Part shown: piece by piece, positions 1 to 8,500 of the stretch | Position numbering within the stretch: the stretch's first letter is position 1 | Layout: the number at the start of each line of letters is the position of its first letter | Assembly: GCF_022129445.1 (NCBI RefSeq) | Contig: NZ_JADQAQ010000015.1 | Span: 16,383 to 80,382 of the forward strand | Length of the DNA: 64,000 nucleotides | Reading direction: 5' to 3' | DNA from: Photobacterium sp. Ph5 | Lineage (GTDB): Bacteria; Pseudomonadota; Gammaproteobacteria; Enterobacterales; Vibrionaceae | Notes under the pieces: generated by a model | What the model was told of the DNA's origin: nothing | Databases searched by the model: none | Seen by the model: only the letters and a program-made list of their open reading frames with translations | Translations under genes and position numbers: made by a program

Positions 1-150
1 CAAGCTGCCATGCTTGGCTTCAGGTAAGCTGTAATCAAGATCCGGTGGCGCAAATGCAGCATCATTAGGTTCAGGCGGAATAAATTCTTCACGCACTGCA
101 CAACCTGATACAAAAGAGAGAAAACATAGCAGCATTAAAAGCGTCTTCAT
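1..150 (-). CDS. flgH: Flagellar L-ring protein FlgH, 5' part only
   Basis: The first 50 codons of a leftward gene that runs off the window. The product begins MKTLLMLLCFLSFVSGCAVR, a lipoprotein signal peptide with lipobox VSGC, so Cys17 would be lipidated. It continues with a Pro-rich stretch (IPPEPNDAAFAPPD) typical of mature FlgH. FlgH forms the outer-membrane L ring of the flagellar basal body. The start lies 9 bp downstream of the flgG stop, and flgH follows flgG in this operon in other bacteria, which supports the call. The rest of the protein cannot be seen. Confidence 0.88.
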   Translation of the reverse strand, partial: MKTLLMLLCFLSFVSGCAVREEFIPPEPNDAAFAPPDLDYSLPEAKHGSL

Positions 151-159
151 CCTCACTCC

Positions 160-945
160 TTACACGGCTTGAGCGACAAATTTCAGCATGTCATCAGCGG
201 CAGAAACAACTTTGGCATTCATTTCATAAGCGCGTTGAGTGGTGATCATATCAACCATTTCTTCAACTACTTGCACGTTTGAGCCTTCTAGCGCACCTTG
301 TTTCAAACTGCCTGCTCCATCAGTGCCTGCAATCATCTCTTGCGGCTGACCACTGGCTTGTGTCTCTTTATAAAGATTACCGCCAATCGCTTCTAAACCT
401 GCTGGATTAATAAATTTCGCCAAGGTAATTTGCCCTAATTCTTGAGGCTCTGGATCCCCTGCAAGCGTCGCCGTGACAATGCCATCAACGCCAATAGATA
501 TCGTATTCGCTTCTTCAGGTATTTGAATTTGCGGTTGAAGTGGTAGACCTTGTCCGTTCACCATTAAACCTTCAGAGTTAACGTGAAACTGTCCATTTCG
601 GCTAAACATCACTTCACCATCGGAATTCTCTATTTGGAAAAAGCCCGAGCCCATTACTGCAAGATCCAACTGTTGTTGGGTATTTTGTGAATTCCCTTGA
701 GTAAATACTTTTTGTGTGCCGACTACACGTACTCCACTACCAAGCTGTACTCCACTCGGTAACTGATTTAACTGATCAACTTGCGCCCCAGGTTGACGTT
801 GAATGCTGTAAAACAAATCTTCAAAAACAACACGATCACGTTTAAAGCCTACCGTATTAACATTGGCAAGGTTGTTTGAAATCGCAGTCATTTTTGTATC
901 TTGTGCTGCCATGCCTGTTTTACTGACCCAAAGTGCTGAATGCAT
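160..945 (-). CDS. flgG: Flagellar distal rod protein FlgG
   Basis: 261 aa, the normal FlgG length. FlgG builds the distal rod that passes through the peptidoglycan and outer membrane. The N-terminus has the rod/hook signature (ISNNLANVNTVGFKRDRVVFEDLFY). The C-terminus has the matching helix (LEGSNVQVVEEMVDMITTQRAYEMNAKVVSAADDML). These two ends form the coiled-coil core shared by the rod and hook family. The gene is co-directional with flgF (35 bp gap) and flgH (9 bp gap). As with the rest of this operon, assignment to a lateral rather than polar system rests on gene order, not on the protein itself. Confidence 0.96.
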   Translation of the reverse strand: MHSALWVSKTGMAAQDTKMTAISNNLANVNTVGFKRDRVVFEDLFYSIQRQPGAQVDQLNQLPSGVQLGSGVRVVGTQKVFTQGNSQNTQQQLDLAVMGSGFFQIENSDGEVMFSRNGQFHVNSEGLMVNGQGLPLQPQIQIPEEANTISIGVDGIVTATLAGDPEPQELGQITLAKFINPAGLEAIGGNLYKETQASGQPQEMIAGTDGAGSLKQGALEGSNVQVVEEMVDMITTQRAYEMNAKVVSAADDMLKFVAQAV

Positions 946-980
946 GATGACTCTCCTTGTAATTATTGCTATCTACGTGA

Positions 981-1712
981 TTAACGTGGGTTCATTAAGC
1001 GGGTTCCTGCTTGTGCTAATGTTTCTGCGGTTTTCATCATTCGCACTTGCATTTCAAAGTTACGAGTCAGCGACATCACACTAACGAGCTCATTAATCGC
1101 AGACACGTTACTGCCTTCTAAATGTCCTGCCGTCATAGCCACACTCGGGTCTTGAGCAAAAACTTGATCATTCACTGAGTGTAGCAAGCCATCACTTTGT
1201 TTTTGCAGTTGATTAAATTCCGGATTAACCAACTTTAATTGTCCAACTTCAAGTTCAGCACCACCACCTAGCGGCACGATTGACACGACACCCTTATCGC
1301 TGATTTCCACATTTTGATATTCTGGTAGCACTAAGGCTTCCCCTTCTGACATCAATGGAAAACCGTTAACGCGCATCATGCCTTGCTCATCAACACGAAT
1401 GTTACCAGCACGGGTATAGGCTTCATTACCAGCGACAGTTTGTACGGTAAAAAAGCCATCACCATTAATGGCAATATCCAGTGCACGCCCCGTTTTAATT
1501 ACATCCCCAGCATCAAAGCGTGTCGCTGCTGAGTTAGTCACAACCATGGTGCGACCATCAAAACCCGCGCCCTGTAAAGGGATGCTTTTCACTCGCTCCA
1601 TATCCGCACGAAAGCCAGCGGTATCTGCATTTGATAAGTTATTTGATCGCACATGTTGCGCTTTCATCACTCGGCTTGCGCCACTGGTTGCGGTATATAA
1701 AAAGCTATCCAT
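981..1712 (-). CDS. flgF: Flagellar proximal rod protein FlgF
   Basis: 243 aa rod protein. It begins MDSFLYTATSGASRVMKAQ, followed by the family motif NNLSNADTAGFRAD, and ends with the conserved helix LEGSNVSAINELVSVMSLTRNFEMQVRMMKTAE. FlgF contributes to the proximal rod with FlgB and FlgC. It sits between flgE (12 bp upstream) and flgG, the canonical position. A + strand ORF at 863-1084 and another at 1468-1749 are overlaps in other frames and are not annotated. Confidence 0.95.
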   Translation of the reverse strand: MDSFLYTATSGASRVMKAQHVRSNNLSNADTAGFRADMERVKSIPLQGAGFDGRTMVVTNSAATRFDAGDVIKTGRALDIAINGDGFFTVQTVAGNEAYTRAGNIRVDEQGMMRVNGFPLMSEGEALVLPEYQNVEISDKGVVSIVPLGGGAELEVGQLKLVNPEFNQLQKQSDGLLHSVNDQVFAQDPSVAMTAGHLEGSNVSAINELVSVMSLTRNFEMQVRMMKTAETLAQAGTRLMNPR

Positions 1713-1724
1713 AACAGCCTCTCA

Positions 1725-2921
1725 CTACACCGCGTTAAAGAGTGATTGAGTTAATTTATCCGACGTCGAAATAGTTTTGGCATTGGCTTGATAGTTGCGC
1801 TGAGCGGTCATTAGGCTTACCAGTTCGCTGGTAAGATCAGCATTTGACCCTTCTAATGCGCCAGCAACTAATCCACCTAAAGTACCCGTACTTGGCGCAC
1901 CATTAACAGGAGCCCCCGAACTGAAACTTTGGATCCAAGAAGTGCCATTGGTTTTTACCAATCCTTGAGGGTTGGCAAAATCAGCCAGCATCACCTGACC
2001 TTGCAACTGAGATTGACCATTCGTGTATGCGGCAAATACCATCCCGTTGTCTTCAACACGCACACCAGCCAGCTCACCTGAGGTATAACCATTAGGCGCA
2101 TTGGTACTCACGCCAAAATTAGCGCCAAACTGAGTTGTGCCTGCAATATCAATATTTATATTCGCCGCATCCGCACCTGCAGGATTGAAATTTACAGCAA
2201 AAGGAGTCGTTGGTGATTGCAATGTACCGTCGGTATTGAAAACAACATTTTGGGTTTGCGTCGGGGTAGCCGCGCCATCAACGACCACATGCACCTGCCA
2301 CTCATTAGCATTGGTTTTGGTGAAGTACTGTGTAACGGTGTGAGGATTACCTAAAGAGTCATAAACTTTAGAAGTATAAGAAGAGTTAAAGCTGTCAGTC
2401 GCATTAGGATCGAAAGGATTAATAGCAGGATCAATCACACTCGAACGGGCATCTAAGTTAGCCACAAAAGCAAGCTCATCTGTCGCTTTTGCCGGCAGTG
2501 AAGCGGTGGTGATTTTTAAATTACCGACTGCGCCTGCTTGTAAATTATTATTCGCATCAACGGTATAGCCTTGAAGTTTGGCACCATTATTACTAACAAT
2601 GTTGTTATCTTTATCAGAACCAAACACACCTGAACGGGTATATAAGGTTTGCCCAGTATGATCTTTAGTAACAAAAAATCCGCTTCCCGAAATCGCCAGA
2701 TCTAACGGTCGACCAGTCCCGGAAATTGAACCTGTTTTATCAAAGTTCTGCGAAATAGCAGCAACTTCAACCCCTCCTGCTTGCATACCATTGTATACCG
2801 CTGAAAATTCAGTTCGTGACTCCTTAAAACCCGAGGTAGAAACATTGGCAATATTATTACTAATAGTATTTAACTGAACATTGGTTGCGTCTAATCCACT
2901 TAATGCGATATCAAAACTCAT
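1725..2921 (-). CDS. flgE: Flagellar hook protein FlgE
   Basis: 398 aa from the chosen start; the open frame extends 17 codons further upstream. The ATG at 2921 was chosen because it gives the family N-terminus MSFDIALSGLDATNVQLNT and has a good AGAGGAAG ribosome site. FlgE polymerises into the hook joining rod and filament. The N-terminal motif ISNNIANVSTSGFKESRTEF and the C-terminal helix LEGSNADLTSELVSLMTAQRNYQANAKTIST form the core domain. The Asn/Thr-rich middle (about residues 140-300) is the variable surface domain. At under 400 residues it is on the short side for a Vibrio-type hook, as expected for a lateral one. The gene follows flgD after a 69 bp gap. Confidence 0.95.
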   Translation of the reverse strand: MSFDIALSGLDATNVQLNTISNNIANVSTSGFKESRTEFSAVYNGMQAGGVEVAAISQNFDKTGSISGTGRPLDLAISGSGFFVTKDHTGQTLYTRSGVFGSDKDNNIVSNNGAKLQGYTVDANNNLQAGAVGNLKITTASLPAKATDELAFVANLDARSSVIDPAINPFDPNATDSFNSSYTSKVYDSLGNPHTVTQYFTKTNANEWQVHVVVDGAATPTQTQNVVFNTDGTLQSPTTPFAVNFNPAGADAANINIDIAGTTQFGANFGVSTNAPNGYTSGELAGVRVEDNGMVFAAYTNGQSQLQGQVMLADFANPQGLVKTNGTSWIQSFSSGAPVNGAPSTGTLGGLVAGALEGSNADLTSELVSLMTAQRNYQANAKTISTSDKLTQSLFNAV

Positions 2922-2990
2922 AACTTCCTCTTTCTTCATTCCTTGATTTCTTTCATTCATGGTTAAAACCAAGCGAAAGCGTAAATAGAT

Positions 2991-3668
2991 TTACTCGCCA
3001 AACTGGCTAATTTGATAAAACGGTACTCGACCAATACCTTCAACATTTACCAACGCGGCTCCGCCATTAGAAGGCACGCGAACCTGTGACACTTCTCCTG
3101 CGAGCAAAACATTGGGTTGTGGTAAATCTTTCGCCACCTCAACACTGATTTGATATTGCCCTTTAGCTAAACCCAATGCGTTAGGATCAATCGTAAATTC
3201 CACTTCACCTTTATTTTTAGGGCCTAACGGCATGATTTTCTTGTTACCAAGTTGATCAGTTAGAACAATCGAGACGGTGCTCGATGCATGATCTAATTCA
3301 ATTCGCCCTTGCTGCTTAGCATCCGTTAATTCAACCTCACTACCTTCAACATAAACGGTTTGCCCTACTAACCCAACCGTTGACAGAACTTGCATGTTAT
3401 CCAGTAAAACCATGCTGTTTTGCATCAACTTCGCCATGTTCTCAGTACTTTCTACTTGAGAAAATTGCGCTAATTGCCCGACGTATTCAGTACCATCAAG
3501 CGGATTTAACGGATCTTGGTTTTGGATTTGAGCAACCATTAAATTAATGAATTCATTTTTTAATGAGTTAGCATCGTTAGCATTATTTGGGTTACCCGCC
3601 ACAGCCATATTGGTCGATTCAATCGCAGGCACATCGGTACTCAGTGCGTTAAATTGTGCAATGGCCAT
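2991..3668 (-). CDS. flgD: Flagellar hook scaffold protein FlgD
   Basis: 225 aa. FlgD is the transient cap that allows FlgE subunits to assemble and is discarded when the hook is complete. The conserved N-terminal segment LKNEFINLMVAQIQNQDPLNPLDGTEYVGQLAQFSQVES (about residues 36-75) is diagnostic. The C-terminal half is a beta-rich FlgD Ig/Tudor-like region (PLGPKNKGEVEFTIDPNALGLAKGQY). The start codon overlaps the flgC stop by one base (TGATG), indicating translational coupling. Confidence 0.96.
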   Translation of the reverse strand: MAIAQFNALSTDVPAIESTNMAVAGNPNNANDANSLKNEFINLMVAQIQNQDPLNPLDGTEYVGQLAQFSQVESTENMAKLMQNSMVLLDNMQVLSTVGLVGQTVYVEGSEVELTDAKQQGRIELDHASSTVSIVLTDQLGNKKIMPLGPKNKGEVEFTIDPNALGLAKGQYQISVEVAKDLPQPNVLLAGEVSQVRVPSNGGAALVNVEGIGRVPFYQISQFGE

Positions 3669-4102
3669 CAGTTACCCTCACCTAAACGAAGCAACCCTTG
3701 CTGCATGCTTTTCACATTACTCAATACTTCGACATTGGTTTCAAAACTGCGGGTGGCTGACATCATGTCAGCCATTTCTGCGACTACATCTATATCAGGG
3801 TAATATACATACCCCTCTTCATTGGCCAGTGGGTTACTCGGCTCAAAGCGTTTTTCAGCCTCTCCAGCATGTTGAACCACATCCATAATGCGTACTTCAG
3901 CACTCGGATAGTCGGCTTGATCTCCAGTTAATTGAGTTTTGTTGTAAACTGTGGCGAATACAGGTTTTAACGCCTTGTAAGCATCGTTGGCATTGGCAGC
4001 AACTGCATCGGCATTCGCTAAATTACTTGCGACAGTATTTAAACGTATGGTTTGCGCATTCATTGCGGAGCCCGCAATGGAATAAATATCAGTAAATGCC
4101 AT
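3668..4102 (-). CDS. flgC: Flagellar proximal rod protein FlgC
   Basis: 144 aa, typical FlgC length. FlgC is a proximal rod subunit in the periplasm. It has the rod motif (SAMNAQTIRLNTVASNLANADAV) near the N-terminus and the C-terminal helix VAEMADMMSATRSFETNVEVLSNVKSMQQGLLRLG. The stop overlaps the flgD start by one base, and the start lies 2 bp after the flgB stop, so flgBCD are tightly coupled. Confidence 0.95.
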   Translation of the reverse strand: MAFTDIYSIAGSAMNAQTIRLNTVASNLANADAVAANANDAYKALKPVFATVYNKTQLTGDQADYPSAEVRIMDVVQHAGEAEKRFEPSNPLANEEGYVYYPDIDVVAEMADMMSATRSFETNVEVLSNVKSMQQGLLRLGEGN

Positions 4103-4104
4103 TA

Positions 4105-4467
4105 TTAACGTCCTTTTATCACGGCAGCTAAACCCTTAAATTTCATATTCATAAACGTTAAGCTGCTCTGAAAATCCATGTTATTTTTCGTAAACTTTGC
4201 CTGTTCAACACTGAGCTCCACCGTATTGCCATCTTTCGAATTTTGGTAAGGCACAGCGTAACCATCAGACACCACCAATTGGGTCGGGGATTTTTGTACT
4301 TTTCCAACCTCTATTTGACTTACAATGGCATCAAAGCGAATATCTTTTGCTAGGTATCCAGGGGTATCGACATTTGCTAAATTACTGGCAAGCACCTTGG
4401 CTCTTTGCACCCGAAAATCGAGCGTTTGAGGATGAATACCGAGTGCATTTTCAAAACTTATTGCCAT
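4105..4467 (-). CDS. flgB: Flagellar proximal rod protein FlgB, first gene of the leftward operon
   Basis: 120 aa from the ATG at 4467; the open frame extends 29 codons upstream. The inner start is preferred because it gives the family N-terminus MAISFENALGIHPQTLDFRV, has an AAGGAGTGG ribosome site, and lies downstream of the sigma-54 promoter at 4516-4531, which falls inside the longer frame. The motif VLASNLANVDTPGYLAKDIRFD is the rod-protein signature. It heads a leftward unit of at least seven genes (flgBCDEFGH) and is divergent from flgA. Lateral clusters in Vibrio have this flgA/flgB divergence without cheV and cheR. Confidence 0.95.
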   Translation of the reverse strand: MAISFENALGIHPQTLDFRVQRAKVLASNLANVDTPGYLAKDIRFDAIVSQIEVGKVQKSPTQLVVSDGYAVPYQNSKDGNTVELSVEQAKFTKNNMDFQSSLTFMNMKFKGLAAVIKGR

Positions 4468-4515
4468 TAACCACTCCTTAAACAGTACAACCAAGATTGT
4501 AATAGAGTGAATTAA

Positions 4516-4531
4516 TCCAAAATGCGTGCCA
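4516..4531 (-). promoter_or_regulatory. Sigma-54 promoter of the flgB operon
   Basis: On the minus strand the sequence reads TGGCACG-CATT-TTGGA. The RpoN consensus is TGGCACG-N4-TTGCA, so spacing is exact and only the C of the -12 element differs. Transcription would start near 4505, about 38 bp before the flgB ATG. Flagellar hook-basal-body operons of Vibrionaceae are RpoN-dependent (LafK for lateral, FlrC for polar), so position and class agree. Activator sites further upstream, towards flgA, could not be identified. Confidence 0.8.
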
Positions 4532-4618
4532 TAACGATAAGCATTAATATTCAATAAGTTAAAACCATAACGGAACAGGAACTTCCCCCTCAGGGAAACA
4601 GTACGGAAAGGAAAATCT

Positions 4619-5362
4619 GTGACTTTTTTACGCCTTACTTTATTACTTTGTTTACTGCTTTCATGCTGGGCTAATGCTGAGCAACAAAATCTGACGTCTC
4701 AAGCACAAAAACTCGATACCAACGCATTAACAGAACACCTAATAGAAACAATCAATAAAGATATCCAGCAATATAGTGAGCGTCATCATTGGTCGAACGT
4801 AATCAGTAAAATTAAAGTACAGCTGCCAGCCGCAGCAGCCTCATTACCTGTTTGTCCTACTACCTTCATCATTGCTAGCCAAGATAATCAATCGCAGCCT
4901 GTAGGCAGATTAAAAAGACAAGTTAAGTGTGAAAGCCCAACAGTGAACTGGCGACTCAATGCAACGGTTTATGTCCAATTAACACTTCCAGTAATGGTAG
5001 CTCGCACGTTAATTCATCGCGATGAGCTTATTACGAGGGACATGCTCGATAGCCAAATGCTGCAACTTAAAGCACCTAAAAACATCATCACTGATGCAGA
5101 TCAAGTGATAGGCTTACATACCATCCGTCGAATTCGCCAAGGGCAACTAATCACTGAAAACTTGTTAAAAAAGCCGTTTTTAATTAATAAAGGGGATCAA
5201 GTACTGATTGTCGCTAAAAAAGGTAAGTTTGAAGCATCAACCAAAGGAATGGCGTTAGAACATGGAAAAATGCACGAACAAATAAAAGTGGAAAATACAG
5301 CGACTCAAAAAGTCATTCATGCTCGTGTTTTTGCCCAAGGAAAAGTAGAAACAATATTTTAA
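4619..5362 (+). CDS. flgA: Flagellar P-ring assembly chaperone FlgA
   Basis: 247 aa with a GTG start preceded by GGAAAGGAAAA. FlgA is a periplasmic chaperone that assists assembly of the FlgI P ring. The N-terminus is a cleavable signal peptide (FLRLTLLLCLLLSCWANA). The C-terminal two-thirds is the SAF domain: MVARTLIHRDELITRDMLDSQML, then IGLHTIRRIRQGQLITENLLKKP and KGDQVLIVAKKGKFEASTKGMALEHG. It is divergent from flgB. Unlike typical lateral clusters it is not followed directly by flgM: two unrelated genes intervene. Confidence 0.93.
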   Translation: MTFLRLTLLLCLLLSCWANAEQQNLTSQAQKLDTNALTEHLIETINKDIQQYSERHHWSNVISKIKVQLPAAAASLPVCPTTFIIASQDNQSQPVGRLKRQVKCESPTVNWRLNATVYVQLTLPVMVARTLIHRDELITRDMLDSQMLQLKAPKNIITDADQVIGLHTIRRIRQGQLITENLLKKPFLINKGDQVLIVAKKGKFEASTKGMALEHGKMHEQIKVENTATQKVIHARVFAQGKVETIF

Positions 5363-5576
5363 AACACGCCAAAAAGATGCCGCTCACCTTAAGAATAAAC
5401 AATAATATTTTGACGGATTTTTAGGTATTTATATCGTTACAATCTATACCGTTTATCAATACGGGAATTTTATCTCAATATCGTATCTAAATGTTAATGA
5501 GAGATAAATAACATTGTTAACCCTTTATTTTTACAATATACAACAGCAATAAATTACCATTTTAGGTTATGCCTTC

Positions 5577-8500
5577 ATGCAAAAAAAACTTATTGCAGTT
5601 GCTATTAGCTCCTCAATTTTATTGATGGGTTGTCATGGTGACGATACATCTAACACAACCATTATTCCTCCTACCGAAATTCTGCCAAGTGAACCACTTC
5701 CAGAACCAGATATTGACGACCCTGAGATCACGCCACCACCTGTTGAACCACCAACGGAGCCTGAAATCACGCCACCAGTTGTTGATCCTGAAACAGGTGA
5801 TCCAGAAGTAATCCCTCCAGTAGAGCCAGATCCAACCGCCACCGCACTTTTTGCTTTAGATAGCGATCTTCGTTTTGGCAACAGCGTGTTATGTAATGGT
5901 GAAACAGCAAACAGCCTGATTATTAACAATGCCGATACTGTCAGTTGTTATTACGGTGCTGTTGAGCTTGCAACATTTAGCAATATCGAGCTTAAAATCA
6001 CCAAAGGCACAGCATTAGAAAAAGTTAAGCGCTTAAACTTAGCGGATTCAGATCGTTTTGTTGCGATCACAGATGCTATTGAACTGCAAAATGCGTTAGA
6101 CAACACTCGAAGTCTATTGCTTAAAAGTGGTACTTCTATCGGTGGCGTAGTTGAGCTGTCATTATCTTCTGCTGAGCAAGTACATTTTAACAGCTTGTAT
6201 CATTCCACAGAATTACAGACCTTGAGTAAAGATGAGTTTAACAAGTTATTAGTCGATAAAGTCGAAGATAATACCGAAGCGGATAGTAAGCCTTCAACTC
6301 ATGAACCGAATGTAAAACCAGAAGTCACTCCTGGTACAAGTGACGATCTAAATTCTAATTTTGTTTCTGCCAATGCGGAGGCAAACTTGGTTTATCAACC
6401 GACAAAGGTGATCCTATCTCAAGGTACGCTGGTTGATAGTCACAACAAGCCAGTACAAGGTATTGAGTACTACAGCCATTCATCTCGTGGCATTACCGAT
6501 GAACAAGGCAAATTCTCATTCAACTGGGGCGAAACTGTCTCTTTTGGTATCGATACCTTTGAATTAGGTGAGATTAAAGCCAATAAAACGCAGTTTTCCA
6601 TTGCAGATTTAGGCGCTGAGCACCTAGGCCGTAATGCTGAACGTTTATTGCAACGTTACTCTCATGATGATTCACAGATTGTGATCAACGATCGTGTGTG
6701 CCAAGTATTTGCCATGTACCCGAACGTCATCAATGAAGCGATTAACCTATCACTGTCAGAGCCTGTGATGCTTGATAACGGCACAGGTACTCAAACACCA
6801 ATTGATGGTGAGTTTGATAAACAATTTAACCAAGGTTTAGCACTAGATATCGACACCGCGATTTGTGAAGGTAAATGTAGTTCCACACGCAGTATCTCAA
6901 GCTTATCTTTTCCTCGTGTGATGGATGCTGGCGGTAACATTCAAGCGGATATTTTAAAGCTATGGGGTGCCGGTGTTGATGCACAATCAGAAGGCTGGAA
7001 ACCTGTCACTAAATTCCATGTATTTAGTGACGAAACATGGTACTACGGCAGTCCAGGTTATCCTCGTGGACAAGGTGCAATCAACATTTCAAATGCAGCA
7101 TTTCCTGTATTGATGCCGCGTAACGATAATAACTTTTGGCTACGTTTTGGTGAGAAGAAAGCATGGGACGAACGTTCTCTTGCATACATTACTGAATCAC
7201 CATCAACAGTGAAGCCAGATTTAGTCAGTGGTAACACTGCAACCTTTAATCTGCCATTTATCAGTATTGGTGAAGTAGGCGCAGGTAAAGTTATGTTGTT
7301 AGGTAACAGCAAATACAACACGATCCTGGTGTGCCCTGACGGCTTTAGTTGGGATAACGGCGTAAGTGACAACGGAGCATGTTGGAATAACACCCAAGAC
7401 TCCGAAGATATGGCGAATTTCTTCTTCAATACCTTCCGTTATTTAATTGGTGATAAGTACACTACATCAGCAGAACCGATCAACATTGGTACCAATATTC
7501 CTGATGTTTATTTCCGCCGTTCAGGACATCTAATCATTGGTAATAAAGCACCATTTGTCATTGATCCTCGCTTTAATATGACAGCTCAACAGCTTTCAAG
7601 CTTTAGTGGTATCGATCCTGCTGATATGCCGTTGTTAATTCTAAATGGCTACGAAAATAGTGTATCAATCAGTGATGAGATCCCTTCTTTAGCCAATACC
7701 GATCAACCTAAACTAACTCAACAAGATGTTTCTGATCTACTCAATTATGTAGAGCGTGGCGGTAATATCTTGATCATGGAAAGTATTACTAAACGTGTGA
7801 ACGATGACTTTACTCGTTTACTGGACGGTGCAGGCTTAGCAATTAATGGTCAATCAACCGCAGGTGGTAATGGCCCAAGTTATGGCTACCCTGATCGCGT
7901 ACGTTCTCAACGTCAACACGATTACTGGGTCTTAGAGCGCTATGCTGCAGTTAAAGATGGCGATACAGATAAACTAAAACAGCCGTATAACATAGACGAA
8001 GTGACTGGCACAGTTACGTGGGATTTTATCGAAAACAAAAAGCCTGATGATAAACCTGAGTTAGAAGTCGCACGTAAGATAATTAAGAACGAACAAGGTG
8101 AGAATGTTCAATTACTGGCGTTCATTGATACTTACGAAAAAGGGGAAAAAAGAGCGCCAGAAGCTATTGAAGCAGACAAACAACGTATTCTTAAAGAGTT
8201 CAATGTTAAAGAATGTACGCTAACGGATTATCACTATGAGATTAACTGCCTAGAGTATCGTCCGGGGAATGATATACGTCTATCTGGTGGTATGCATCGC
8301 GCGCTTTATAAAGAGTTGCCACTAGATGAAGCGACAGCAAAAGCCATGATTAAAGCGGCAGATCTTGGTACTAATATCGAGCGTTTATATCAACACGAGC
8401 TGTATTTTAGAACTAGAGGCAGCCAAGGTGAACGCTTAAGCAGTGTTGATCTTAATCGTATCTACCAAAACATGACGGTATGGTTATGGAACGATCTCGA

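Noticed and set aside
5633..5929. Gly/Ser-rich minus-strand ORF opposite acfD
   Set aside because: It is the antisense reading of the Pro/Glu repeat linker; no ribosome site and the plus strand codes a clear lipoprotein.
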